Source: Eshraghiella crossota
Lineage (GTDB): Bacteria; Bacillota; Clostridia; Lachnospirales; Lachnospiraceae
Direction of reading: 5' to 3'
Length of the DNA: 64,000 nt
NCBI RefSeq assembly: GCF_025148445.1
Contig: NZ_CP102270.1
Coordinates: 868,001-932,000, forward strand
In this document: positions 27,747-37,662 of the stretch, in pieces
How the letters are laid out: each line of letters starts with the position of its first letter
Position numbering within the stretch: the stretch's first letter is position 1
Notes under the pieces: model-generated
Told to the model about the DNA's origin: nothing
The model's input: the letters and a program-made list of their open reading frames with translations, nothing else
Database searches by the model: none
Program-made: the position numbers and the translations under genes

Positions 27747-27770
27747 GCGGCAGCTTTTAAAAGCTGCCGC
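27747..27770. terminator. Bidirectional terminator
   Basis: GCGGCAGCTTTT/AAAAGCTGCCGC is a perfect 12-bp inverted repeat flanked by ATTTTATT on the plus strand and by ATTTTTTTG when read on the minus strand. It terminates abiEii and the convergent zinc-site gene, whose stop codon is only three bases away. Confidence 0.85.
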
Positions 27771-27773
27771 ATT

Positions 27774-28487
27774 TTATTCGTCCAATATTACCCCGTTAGT
27801 CTTTACTAACGAGCGGATTACCGAATCCTTGGCATTATACCATGGTTCATTCTGGTATTTGTAATCAAATTTGTTAATGAACCATGCAAGGTCATCCCTG
27901 ACGCGCTCCATATTGGTGATATACATATCATTAATGATTCCAACGAAAGACTCAAGGTCATCACCTTTAAGATGAGCTGCGGCCTTTTTAAGAAGCAGGC
28001 TGTAATGAGGTGTGCAGAACCCCTTTGCGGATTTGAATTTTTCTTTGAATTCGTCATCTTTTTTCCAGAGAAAGAAGATTGTGTCAACATACTGGTCAAA
28101 AAAATTATTGATTCTGTCGCATACAAAGCAGGAATTGTCAAGATTATCAATATATTTAATAAGGGGAGAATCTGAAATCCCTTTTTTAATAAGTTTTGCC
28201 GGACCTGAAGGTATTACCTTCTTAATATCGTTGATTGTCTTATCAAAATGTGTTTTCATAACCCATGCCATGCCGAGACGGTTATCCTGATCGTATACCA
28301 TTTTAATATGTTTGCCGCAAAAGCCCTTTGCGTCCGTAAGTGCTCTTGTATCGTCCTCCATATAGCTTGGACCCATTGTATATTCCACTGAATCTGTTTC
28401 AAGCTTATGATACATCTGGCATACGGGACATTCGCAGTCCGCAGCAAATGCATCATTAACCGGAATAGAGTAAAGCTGTTCTTTCAT
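27774..28487 (-). CDS. Protein with two duplicated CxxC...GFCxxH zinc-like sites (DUF6062-like)
   Basis: 237 residues. The protein has two halves with the same pattern: C20-x2-C23 with C57-x2-H60, and C120-x2-C123 with C158-x2-H161. The second knuckle in each half is in a nearly identical phrase (AKGFCGKH and AKGFCTPH). The spacing between knuckles is 37 and 38 residues. This indicates internal duplication of a zinc-binding module. I associate it with the DUF6062 family, which has no known function, with moderate certainty. It has a strong ribosome site (GGAGG) and is transcribed divergently from a MocR regulator from overlapping promoters. Confidence 0.7.
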   Translation of the reverse strand: MKEQLYSIPVNDAFAADCECPVCQMYHKLETDSVEYTMGPSYMEDDTRALTDAKGFCGKHIKMVYDQDNRLGMAWVMKTHFDKTINDIKKVIPSGPAKLIKKGISDSPLIKYIDNLDNSCFVCDRINNFFDQYVDTIFFLWKKDDEFKEKFKSAKGFCTPHYSLLLKKAAAHLKGDDLESFVGIINDMYITNMERVRDDLAWFINKFDYKYQNEPWYNAKDSVIRSLVKTNGVILDE

Positions 28488-28516
28488 AACTAATCCTCCT
28501 TCGGGTATTTTGTTTA

Positions 28517-28545
28517 AGTATATCAGAATGTTTTGTATTGTACAA
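28517..28545 (-). promoter_or_regulatory. Promoter of the duplicated zinc-site gene
   Basis: On the minus strand, TTGTAC (28545-28540), 17 bases, TATACT (28522-28517). It overlaps the plus-strand promoter of the MocR gene. Confidence 0.65.
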
Positions 28546-28546
28546 A
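28532..28546. promoter_or_regulatory. Inverted repeat TTTGTA-TTG-TACAAA, candidate MocR operator
   Basis: This perfect 6-bp inverted repeat covers the -35 elements of both divergent promoters. MocR/PdxR-type regulators usually control themselves and a divergent neighbour from such a site. The assignment is by position only. Confidence 0.45.
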
Positions 28547-28561
28547 TAATATCGTTATGCT
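28533..28561 (+). promoter_or_regulatory. Promoter of the MocR-type regulator
   Basis: TTGTAT (28533-28538), 17 bases, TATGCT (28556-28561), 34 bases before the ATG at 28596. Confidence 0.5.
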
Positions 28562-28595
28562 ATATTTTAAATTATTAAAAAGTACGGAGCGGATT

Positions 28596-30008
28596 ATGAA
28601 AGAACTGGCAGTTTTTATAAATCAGTCCGGTGGTGTACCGGTGTATGAACAGATATATGAATTTATAAAAAGAGAAATAAGGAAAGGCAATATTAAAACA
28701 GGCGAAAGACTTCCTTCAACCAGAAATATGTCATCTTATCTGCAGGTCAGCCGGAGCACGGTGCTGGCATCTTACGAACAACTGCTTGCGGAGGGATATA
28801 TAGAAGCGAGGGAAAGAAAAGGCTATTATGCCATAGAAATAGAAAAAGATTTTGCAGACAATCATGAAAATACCATAAATAACAGCAGGGATATGGTGTA
28901 CATTAATCCCTATACCATTGATTTCTCACCGAATGGTATTGAAACAGAACATTTTCCGGTAAATGAATGGAGAAAAATTTCCAAAAATATATTTACGGAC
29001 GAAATGAAAAATCTGTTTAACAGCGGAGACAAAAGAGGGGATGACGGACTCAGGGAACAGCTTGCCGTTTTTCTTCAGAAATCAAGAGGCGTAAAAGCCG
29101 ATAAATCAAGAATAATACTGGGAGCAGGCAACGAAAATCTCCTCATGCTTATTAAACTTCTTTTGCCCGGAAATGTGATATTTGCGGTAGAGAACCCTGT
29201 GTATAAAAAATCCTATGACATACTTAGGAATTTTACGGATAATGTAATTCCGGTCGGGCTTGATAAAGACGGGCTCAGTGTGAAGGAACTTGAAAAAAGT
29301 AATGCCGACGTGGCATACCTTACACCGTCACACCAGTATCCTCTAGGTATTGTAATGGGAATAAAAAGGCGAGTTGAACTGTTAAACTGGGCATCCAGAA
29401 AAGAAGACCGTTACATAATAGAAGACGACTACGACAGCGAATTCCGTTATAAAGGCAGACCTATCCCATCACTTCAAAGTATAGATAGCGGGGAAAAAGT
29501 AATATATATGGGAACTTTTTCCAAATCGGTGACTCCGGCAATACGAATGAGTTATATGGTGCTTCCTAAGAAATTAATGGATATATATATGAAAAAAACA
29601 AGTTACATAGGTAATACAGTCTCAAGAATTGACCAGAAATATATGGAAATATTTATGAAAAACGGTGGATTTGAGCGCCATCTTAACAGAATGAGAACTA
29701 TATATAAGGCAAAACATGACGTAATGCTTAACGAGCTTAAGACATGGAAAAATATAAATATAAGCGGTGAAAATGCAGGAGTTCATATAATTCTGGAAAT
29801 CAATAATAATATGACGGAAAAAGAACTGGTAAAAAGAGCGGCAGAGGAGGGAGTAAAAGTATACCCGCTGTCAGATTATTATATAGGCGGAATCAGCAAC
29901 AGACTGCCGGGGATAATAATAGGATATTCAAAACTTTGCAGTGAAAAAATAATAAACGGACTTCGCATACTTAAAAAAGTATGGAAAATAGAAGAAGCTG
30001 GGGCTTAA
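28596..30008 (+). CDS. MocR-family transcriptional regulator (GntR domain fused to aminotransferase)
   Basis: 470 residues from ATG 28596, preceded by CGGAGCGG; an in-frame ATG at 28533 lies within the promoter. The N-terminal GntR winged helix (residues 1-75) includes GERLPSTRNMSSYLQVSRSTV. The remainder is a fold-type I aminotransferase-like domain with the PLP lysine in GTFSKSVTPAIRMSYMV and the cofactor aspartate in EDDYDSEF. Members bind PLP-linked ligands and regulate vitamin B6, GABA or peptidoglycan-related genes. No pdxST is adjacent, so the target is probably the divergent zinc-site gene and itself. Its stop overlaps the convergent acidic-protein gene. Confidence 0.9.
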   Translation: MKELAVFINQSGGVPVYEQIYEFIKREIRKGNIKTGERLPSTRNMSSYLQVSRSTVLASYEQLLAEGYIEARERKGYYAIEIEKDFADNHENTINNSRDMVYINPYTIDFSPNGIETEHFPVNEWRKISKNIFTDEMKNLFNSGDKRGDDGLREQLAVFLQKSRGVKADKSRIILGAGNENLLMLIKLLLPGNVIFAVENPVYKKSYDILRNFTDNVIPVGLDKDGLSVKELEKSNADVAYLTPSHQYPLGIVMGIKRRVELLNWASRKEDRYIIEDDYDSEFRYKGRPIPSLQSIDSGEKVIYMGTFSKSVTPAIRMSYMVLPKKLMDIYMKKTSYIGNTVSRIDQKYMEIFMKNGGFERHLNRMRTIYKAKHDVMLNELKTWKNINISGENAGVHIILEINNNMTEKELVKRAAEEGVKVYPLSDYYIGGISNRLPGIIIGYSKLCSEKIINGLRILKKVWKIEEAGA

Positions 30009-30019
30009 GCCTCAGCTTC
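29994..30019. repeat. 26-base near-perfect palindrome covering two convergent stop codons
   Basis: The arms GAAGCTGGGGCTT and AAGCCTCAGCTTC match at 12 of 13 positions. The overlapping TAA codons of the MocR gene and the acidic-protein gene sit at its centre, so both proteins end with near-identical residues (EEAGA and EAEA). The hairpin lacks a T tract on either strand. Confidence 0.7.
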
Positions 30020-30196
30020 CTTCTCAGCTTCCTTTTCAGCTTCTTCATCTTCTTCATCAGAAAAATCATCATCATAATCATCAACATCGTCAATCACATC
30101 ATTTTTGTGCTTGAGTTTAGAATAAAGGCAGAGACCTCCTGCCACACCGGCACCTATAGCTGCGATTGCTCCAACAATTTTAAAGAATTTTTTCAT
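30005..30196 (-). CDS. Small membrane protein with an acidic tail
   Basis: 63 residues with a good ribosome site (GGGAGGTT) before the ATG. The N-terminus is a single hydrophobic helix rich in G and A (about residues 7-25), preceded by lysines. It is followed by a short basic stretch and then a very acidic tail of D and E ending in an alternating E-A-E-K-E-A pattern. It resembles YtxH-type or similar small membrane proteins by composition only. I do not recognise the family. It is convergent with the MocR gene and overlaps its stop by four bases. Confidence 0.65.
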   Translation of the reverse strand: MKKFFKIVGAIAAIGAGVAGGLCLYSKLKHKNDVIDDVDDYDDDFSDEEDEEAEKEAEKEAEA

Positions 30197-30239
30197 GTTA
30201 GTAACCTCCCATAACCTTTTTTTACATTGTAATACGAAA

Positions 30240-30269
30240 TTGAAAAAAAATAAAGACCTATGTTATAAT
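30240..30269 (+). promoter_or_regulatory. Promoter of the DNA glycosylase gene
   Basis: TTGAAA (30240-30245), 18 bases and a perfect TATAAT (30264-30269), 58 bases before the TTG start. Confidence 0.6.
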
Positions 30270-30326
30270 TTATTGTATAAAATTTTTCTAAAAAGAATAA
30301 TAATTGAAAGAATAGGACGGATTATT

Positions 30327-31187
30327 TTGGAAAGATACACAGAAGATGGTAATTTTATCATAGAAAAACAAAAAGATTTTATATTAAGCCAGACTCTTGA
30401 GTGCGGACAATGTTTTCATTTTGTAAAACTTGATGAGGAAGATTATCTGATTTCGGCAAAAAGCAGAATATTACATATAGCACAGAAAGAAAATAGGACA
30501 ATATTTTATAATACGGATGAACAGACCTTTGATAAAGTGTGGAAACACTATTTTGACCTGGAAAGGGACTATGGAAAGATAAAAAGCATACTTATTGAAA
30601 AAGACGATAGGCTGGCAACCGCAATAGAAGCAATGAGCGGTGTAAGAATACTTAATCAGGAATTTTTTGAGACACTTATTTCATTTATAATTTCACAGAA
30701 CCAGCAGATTGTGAGAATCAAACAGATTGTAGCTGCCATATCGTCCCGTTATGGCAGAAAAGGCGAGGGCATAGACTATTTTCCCGGAGCCACAGAAATT
30801 CTTGCCGCGGGAGAACAGGGAATGAAGGATTGTAAGGCAGGATTCAGGGCAAAATATATAATCGATGCCTGTGAAAAATATGTTGCGGGAGAACTTGACG
30901 AGAAAAAACTTCTGGCAGCGGATTACAATGAAGCGGTTGAGATACTTAAATCCGTAAAAGGCATAGGCAGCAAAGTTGCCAACTGCATCGCACTTTTTTC
31001 CCTTGATAAAAGAAATGCATTTCCTGTGGATGTATGGATAAAAAGAATTATGGAAGCAATGTATTTCCACAAAGAAACCCCGGTAACGGAAATTGAAAAA
31101 TTCGGTAAAGAAAAATACGGAGAATTGTCAGGGTATGCACAGCAGTATTTGTTTTATTACGGTAAGACTTTAAATATCGGCAAATAA
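30327..31187 (+). CDS. 8-oxoguanine DNA glycosylase, OGG1-like
   Basis: 286 residues if translation starts at TTG 30327, which follows AGGACGG at good spacing. The longer in-frame ORF runs upstream through the promoter and is not credible. The N-terminal OGG domain is seen (KDFILSQTLECGQCFHF). The helix-hairpin-helix-GPD core reads SVKGIGSKVANCIALF, and the catalytic lysine is the K of GSKVA. The essential aspartate is in FPVDVWIKRIM, 19 residues later. It removes oxidised guanine from DNA and cleaves the strand by its lyase activity. It lies immediately upstream of the groESL operon. Confidence 0.88.
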   Translation: MERYTEDGNFIIEKQKDFILSQTLECGQCFHFVKLDEEDYLISAKSRILHIAQKENRTIFYNTDEQTFDKVWKHYFDLERDYGKIKSILIEKDDRLATAIEAMSGVRILNQEFFETLISFIISQNQQIVRIKQIVAAISSRYGRKGEGIDYFPGATEILAAGEQGMKDCKAGFRAKYIIDACEKYVAGELDEKKLLAADYNEAVEILKSVKGIGSKVANCIALFSLDKRNAFPVDVWIKRIMEAMYFHKETPVTEIEKFGKEKYGELSGYAQQYLFYYGKTLNIGK

Positions 31188-31192
31188 AATTA

Positions 31193-31219
31193 TTAGCACT
31201 CTTTATAAATGAGTGCCAA
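31193..31219 (+). promoter_or_regulatory. CIRCE operator (HrcA site)
   Basis: TTAGCACTC-N9-GAGTGCCAA differs from the CIRCE consensus TTAGCACTC-N9-GAGTGCTAA at one base. It lies just upstream of the groESL -35, starting 5 bases after the glycosylase stop. HrcA bound here represses groESL until heat or misfolded protein titrates GroEL. Confidence 0.93.
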
Positions 31220-31226
31220 TTTTCTC

Positions 31227-31255
31227 TTGACATTCAAAAATATAAGTATTAGTAT
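31227..31255 (+). promoter_or_regulatory. Promoter of groESL
   Basis: TTGACA (31227-31232), 17 bases, TAGTAT (31250-31255). The CIRCE element ends 7 bases before the -35. Confidence 0.8.
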
Positions 31256-31272
31256 AGCCTTAGTAAAAATAA

Positions 31273-33227
<1,955 letters not shown>

Positions 33228-33263
33228 TTCCGTTATGCTCAATATAATATAAAGGCAGATATG

Positions 33264-33295
33264 ACCTGCGGACTTTTCGTCCGCAGGTTTTTTTT
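33264..33295 (+). terminator. Terminator of groESL
   Basis: ACCTGCGGAC-ttttc-GTCCGCAGGT, a perfect 10-bp stem, followed by seven or eight T. Confidence 0.93.
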
Positions 33296-33320
33296 AATCA
33301 AAATTTTATAAAAAAAGTTC

Positions 33321-33349
33321 TTCACATAATGATAAAAAATAGGTACAAT
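33321..33349 (+). promoter_or_regulatory. Promoter of the small membrane protein gene
   Basis: TTCACA (33321-33326), 17 bases, TACAAT (33344-33349), 36 bases before the ATG at 33386. Confidence 0.55.
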
Positions 33350-33385
33350 AGTAATTACAGCAAATTGGAAGGAGACTAATTTACT

Positions 33386-33910
33386 ATGGAAGAATTAGTA
33401 GAATGTATTGTAAAGCGCAGGCTTACCATGAAAGCATACTTTGGAAGATGCCTTTCTGTGGCTCTCGGTATACTTATGGTTATCATTACTTATGTGGCAG
33501 CGCTTAAAGTTCCATACGGAATACCTGTTGTGCTTCTTTTTGACCTTGCAGCAGGATTTATTATCTACTTTGTATTTAGAAATACCAGCGTGGAATTTGA
33601 ATATGATTATTTTGGTGGGGAACTTACGGTTGATAAGATTCTTAACAGGGCTAAGAGAAAGAGACTTAGAATATTTGATTTTGCCAAGCTTGATTACATT
33701 GCAAAGTATGGCTCAGAGAGAATGACAAGGCTTGAGGAACACGGCAATAGTGTATATTATAACTATTCCGCTCACGATATCAGGGAAGATTCATATGTGG
33801 CAGTATTTCACAATGATGAGAAAGCAACAGTATTTTTAGAGTTCTCACCTAACGAAGAACTGCTCGCAGTCCTTAAGAAATATTACCCAAGAAAAGTATA
33901 TGAGGATTAA
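33386..33910 (+). CDS. Small membrane protein, DUF6106-like
   Basis: 174 residues. Two adjacent transmembrane helices (about residues 22-41 and 46-63) are followed by a cytoplasmic domain rich in charged and aromatic residues (VEFEYDYFGGELTVDKI, RKRLRIFDFAKLDYIA). It looks like the family annotated DUF6106 in Lachnospiraceae, with no known function; the assignment is moderate. The tail domain resembles membrane-associated PH-like folds by pattern, which is speculative. It has its own promoter, with guaB following under a separate one. Confidence 0.65.
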   Translation: MEELVECIVKRRLTMKAYFGRCLSVALGILMVIITYVAALKVPYGIPVVLLFDLAAGFIIYFVFRNTSVEFEYDYFGGELTVDKILNRAKRKRLRIFDFAKLDYIAKYGSERMTRLEEHGNSVYYNYSAHDIREDSYVAVFHNDEKATVFLEFSPNEELLAVLKKYYPRKVYED

Positions 33911-33919
33911 TATTACTCA

Positions 33920-33953
33920 TTGACTTTTAGAGTTTGTTTTGATACATTATAAT
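33920..33953 (+). promoter_or_regulatory. Promoter region of guaB
   Basis: TTGACT (33920-33925) is followed at 17 bases by TACATT (33943-33948) and at 22 bases by a perfect TATAAT (33948-33953). Which -10 is used cannot be decided from sequence. No purine riboswitch was seen in the 34-base leader. Confidence 0.5.
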
Positions 33954-33969
33954 GAAATTACACAGATGA

Positions 33970-35442
<1,473 letters not shown>

Positions 35443-35455
35443 CTTCAAAAAATTT

Positions 35456-35487
35456 AGGCTGTCGTATTTACGGCGGCCTTTTTTTAA
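35456..35487 (+). terminator. Terminator of guaB
   Basis: AGGCTGTCG-tattta-CGGCGGCCT forms an imperfect stem, followed by seven T. Confidence 0.75.
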
Positions 35488-35524
35488 TGTAAAATAGTAT
35501 ATGATTTTATCAGGAGAATATACG

Positions 35525-36190
35525 ATGAGAAGATTAAAATTGACCTTCCTGACATCACTTATTATTTTAATTCTTGTATTTTTCTTGGGTTTGCTGTCAT
35601 TACAGCTTAGGAATAAAAAGAATGACGGCAGTAAAAGTGATATCAGCGGCAACAAAACAGAAGATACCAAAGCAGAAGATGTAGATGCTTTTTTACTCAG
35701 TGATAATATACAACAGGAGATACTTCCTGTTAATCCATATTCAAGACCGGGTGACAAGGTTTCCAAAGTAACGGCGATAGTAGTTCATTATGTAGGTAAT
35801 CCGGGAACTACGGCAGAACAGAACAGAAGTTATTTTAACAATCTTGCAGAATTAAAGAATGCCTACGCAAGCAGCCATTATGTGGTGGGCCTGCAGGGAG
35901 AAATAATACAATGCGTCCCGCTTGATGAGATAGCCTATGCCTCCAATAACAGGAATTATGATACAATTTCTATTGAATGTTGTCATCAGGATGCGGAGGG
36001 CAGATTTACAGATGATACCTATAATTCGCTTGTGAGACTGGTTGCGGCATTATGCAGGACTTACGGACTTAATCCGGAGACGGATGTGATTAGACATTAT
36101 GATGTTACAGGCAAGCTTTGCCCGATATATTATGTGAATAATCCCGATGAATGGTATGCATTTAAACTGTCTGTTAAAAATGAGATGTAA
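35525..36190 (+). CDS. Membrane-anchored N-acetylmuramoyl-L-alanine amidase (Amidase_2)
   Basis: 221 residues from ATG 35525 behind CAGGAGAA. A signal anchor lies at about residues 7-25, then a polar linker rich in K, D and E. The Amidase_2 (PGRP-like) domain follows: the zinc histidine in IVVHYVGNPGT, the conserved SSHYVV, and the second zinc histidine with the C-terminal motif RHYDVTGKLCP. It cleaves the amide between MurNAc and the stem peptide in peptidoglycan. It opens a compact same-strand gene cluster that runs to recO. Confidence 0.9.
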   Translation: MRRLKLTFLTSLIILILVFFLGLLSLQLRNKKNDGSKSDISGNKTEDTKAEDVDAFLLSDNIQQEILPVNPYSRPGDKVSKVTAIVVHYVGNPGTTAEQNRSYFNNLAELKNAYASSHYVVGLQGEIIQCVPLDEIAYASNNRNYDTISIECCHQDAEGRFTDDTYNSLVRLVAALCRTYGLNPETDVIRHYDVTGKLCPIYYVNNPDEWYAFKLSVKNEM

Positions 36191-36200
36191 AGGATATAAA

Positions 36201-37661
36201 ATGAATATAATTGAACTGTATAATATAAATAATAACATAGACGTAAGAACCAATCTTATATCACTTAAGGATAAATTATCAAAAGAGCTGTCATTAACCG
36301 ATTTAAAACAGGATATAAATTATAATACGGAAATATTCGCAAAGCTTCTTTTTGATGAAGACAGTAAAGTCAGAAAAAATGCAGCACTCATTATCGGAAT
36401 GATAGATGAACCGGGACTTGTGAAGAATCTGTATGAAAGCTATGAGAAGGAGAATACATTATTTGTAAGGAGCGCATACCTCAGATCCCTGAGAAAATAT
36501 GATTTTTCGGCATATAAGGATTCTCTTACGGAAAGACTTAATAATCTTAAAAAGGCGGAATATGAACAGAGCGAATTAAAACATATCGCAGAGGAATTAC
36601 AGGAACTGAAAACAATGGTTGGAACAAAAGGTGAGCGTGAAGCCGTAAGTTTCAGGAATCCCAAAGAACCGGTTCTTATATTTCTTACATGTAAAAAAGA
36701 AATGGCAGATATTTTAGCTGAACAGGTAAAAGAAATGACAGGTCTTGTAACCAAAAAAGTATTCTGCGGCGTAGCACTTAAAACAGCAGATATCGGTAAA
36801 GTCTCATGTATAAGAACCTATAAAGAACTTCTTTTCCCTCTTAACGGACTGACCGCATACGACGGGGCAGATGTTATAAGGGAAATTATCAAAGGAGATC
36901 TTTTTAAACTTCTTGATTCTATGCATGATAAAAAAGATGCTGTATATAATTTCAGGGTATCAGGCAATATAGATGCCATGAAATTCGGCAGGGAAATAGA
37001 GACGGCATCCTACGGAAGACTTGTTAATTCGGTGTCAGATTATGATATAGAATTAAGGTTTATACAGAATAAAGAATCAAAGTCAGCCTGCCTTCTAAAA
37101 CTTTTTACAAAGAAAGACAACCGGTTTGCATACAGGAAAAATCATGTTGCAACATCACTGACTCCTGTCAATGCAGCGGGAATTGTTAAAATGTCGGAGA
37201 AATACCTCGAAAAATATGCCCAGGTCCTTGACCCGTTCTGCGGGGTGGGAACTCTCCTCATAGAGAGAAATAAGCTTGTGAGAACAAGAACCATGTACGG
37301 AATTGATATTTTTGGAGAGGCCATTGAGGGAGGAAGACAGAATGCCGTCCTTGCAGGCGTCGGAATCAATTATATATGCAGGAATTTTTTCGATTTCAGA
37401 CATGAATATCTGTTTGATGAGATTATCACTGAAATGCCAAGATTTGATAAAGGCCAGGCGGATGATTTTTACAGACGCTTTTTTGACAAAGCAGTGGAAG
37501 TACTCAAAGAAGGGGGGGTTATTATACTGGTTTCAGAAGAAATGGGAATTATCAAGAAGTATTTAAGACTCAATAAGAAATTCAGGCTGATAAACGAGCT
37601 TCCCTTTAATTCCAAAGAGAATATTAACATTTATATCATAATGAAAAAACGGAGTGAATAG
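36201..37661 (+). CDS. Putative methyltransferase with HEAT-like N-terminus
   Basis: 486 residues from ATG 36201 behind AAAGGA. The first 130 residues contain helical, HEAT-like repeats (KVRKNAALIIGMIDEPGL, FVRSAYLRSLRKYD). The C-terminal third is a Rossmann methyltransferase resembling THUMP-type or Trm14/RlmL-like RNA methylases: SAM motif I DPFCGVGTLLIE near residue 344 and the acidic motif II GIDIF. The usual catalytic motif IV, [DN]PPY, is replaced by ITEMPRF. The target is unknown. The amidase lies 10 bases upstream and the GGDEF-EAL gene starts one base after its stop. Confidence 0.7.
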   Translation: MNIIELYNINNNIDVRTNLISLKDKLSKELSLTDLKQDINYNTEIFAKLLFDEDSKVRKNAALIIGMIDEPGLVKNLYESYEKENTLFVRSAYLRSLRKYDFSAYKDSLTERLNNLKKAEYEQSELKHIAEELQELKTMVGTKGEREAVSFRNPKEPVLIFLTCKKEMADILAEQVKEMTGLVTKKVFCGVALKTADIGKVSCIRTYKELLFPLNGLTAYDGADVIREIIKGDLFKLLDSMHDKKDAVYNFRVSGNIDAMKFGREIETASYGRLVNSVSDYDIELRFIQNKESKSACLLKLFTKKDNRFAYRKNHVATSLTPVNAAGIVKMSEKYLEKYAQVLDPFCGVGTLLIERNKLVRTRTMYGIDIFGEAIEGGRQNAVLAGVGINYICRNFFDFRHEYLFDEIITEMPRFDKGQADDFYRRFFDKAVEVLKEGGVIILVSEEMGIIKKYLRLNKKFRLINELPFNSKENINIYIIMKKRSE

Positions 37662-37662
37662 C

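Noticed and set aside
29981-30214. Plus-strand ORF overlapping the small acidic protein gene
   Set aside because: It has low-complexity translation and no ribosome site. The minus-strand gene has a clear one and a sensible membrane protein.
30195-30326. Longer N-terminus of the DNA glycosylase
   Set aside because: The in-frame extension runs through the promoter and has no ribosome site. The OGG domain begins right after the TTG at 30327.
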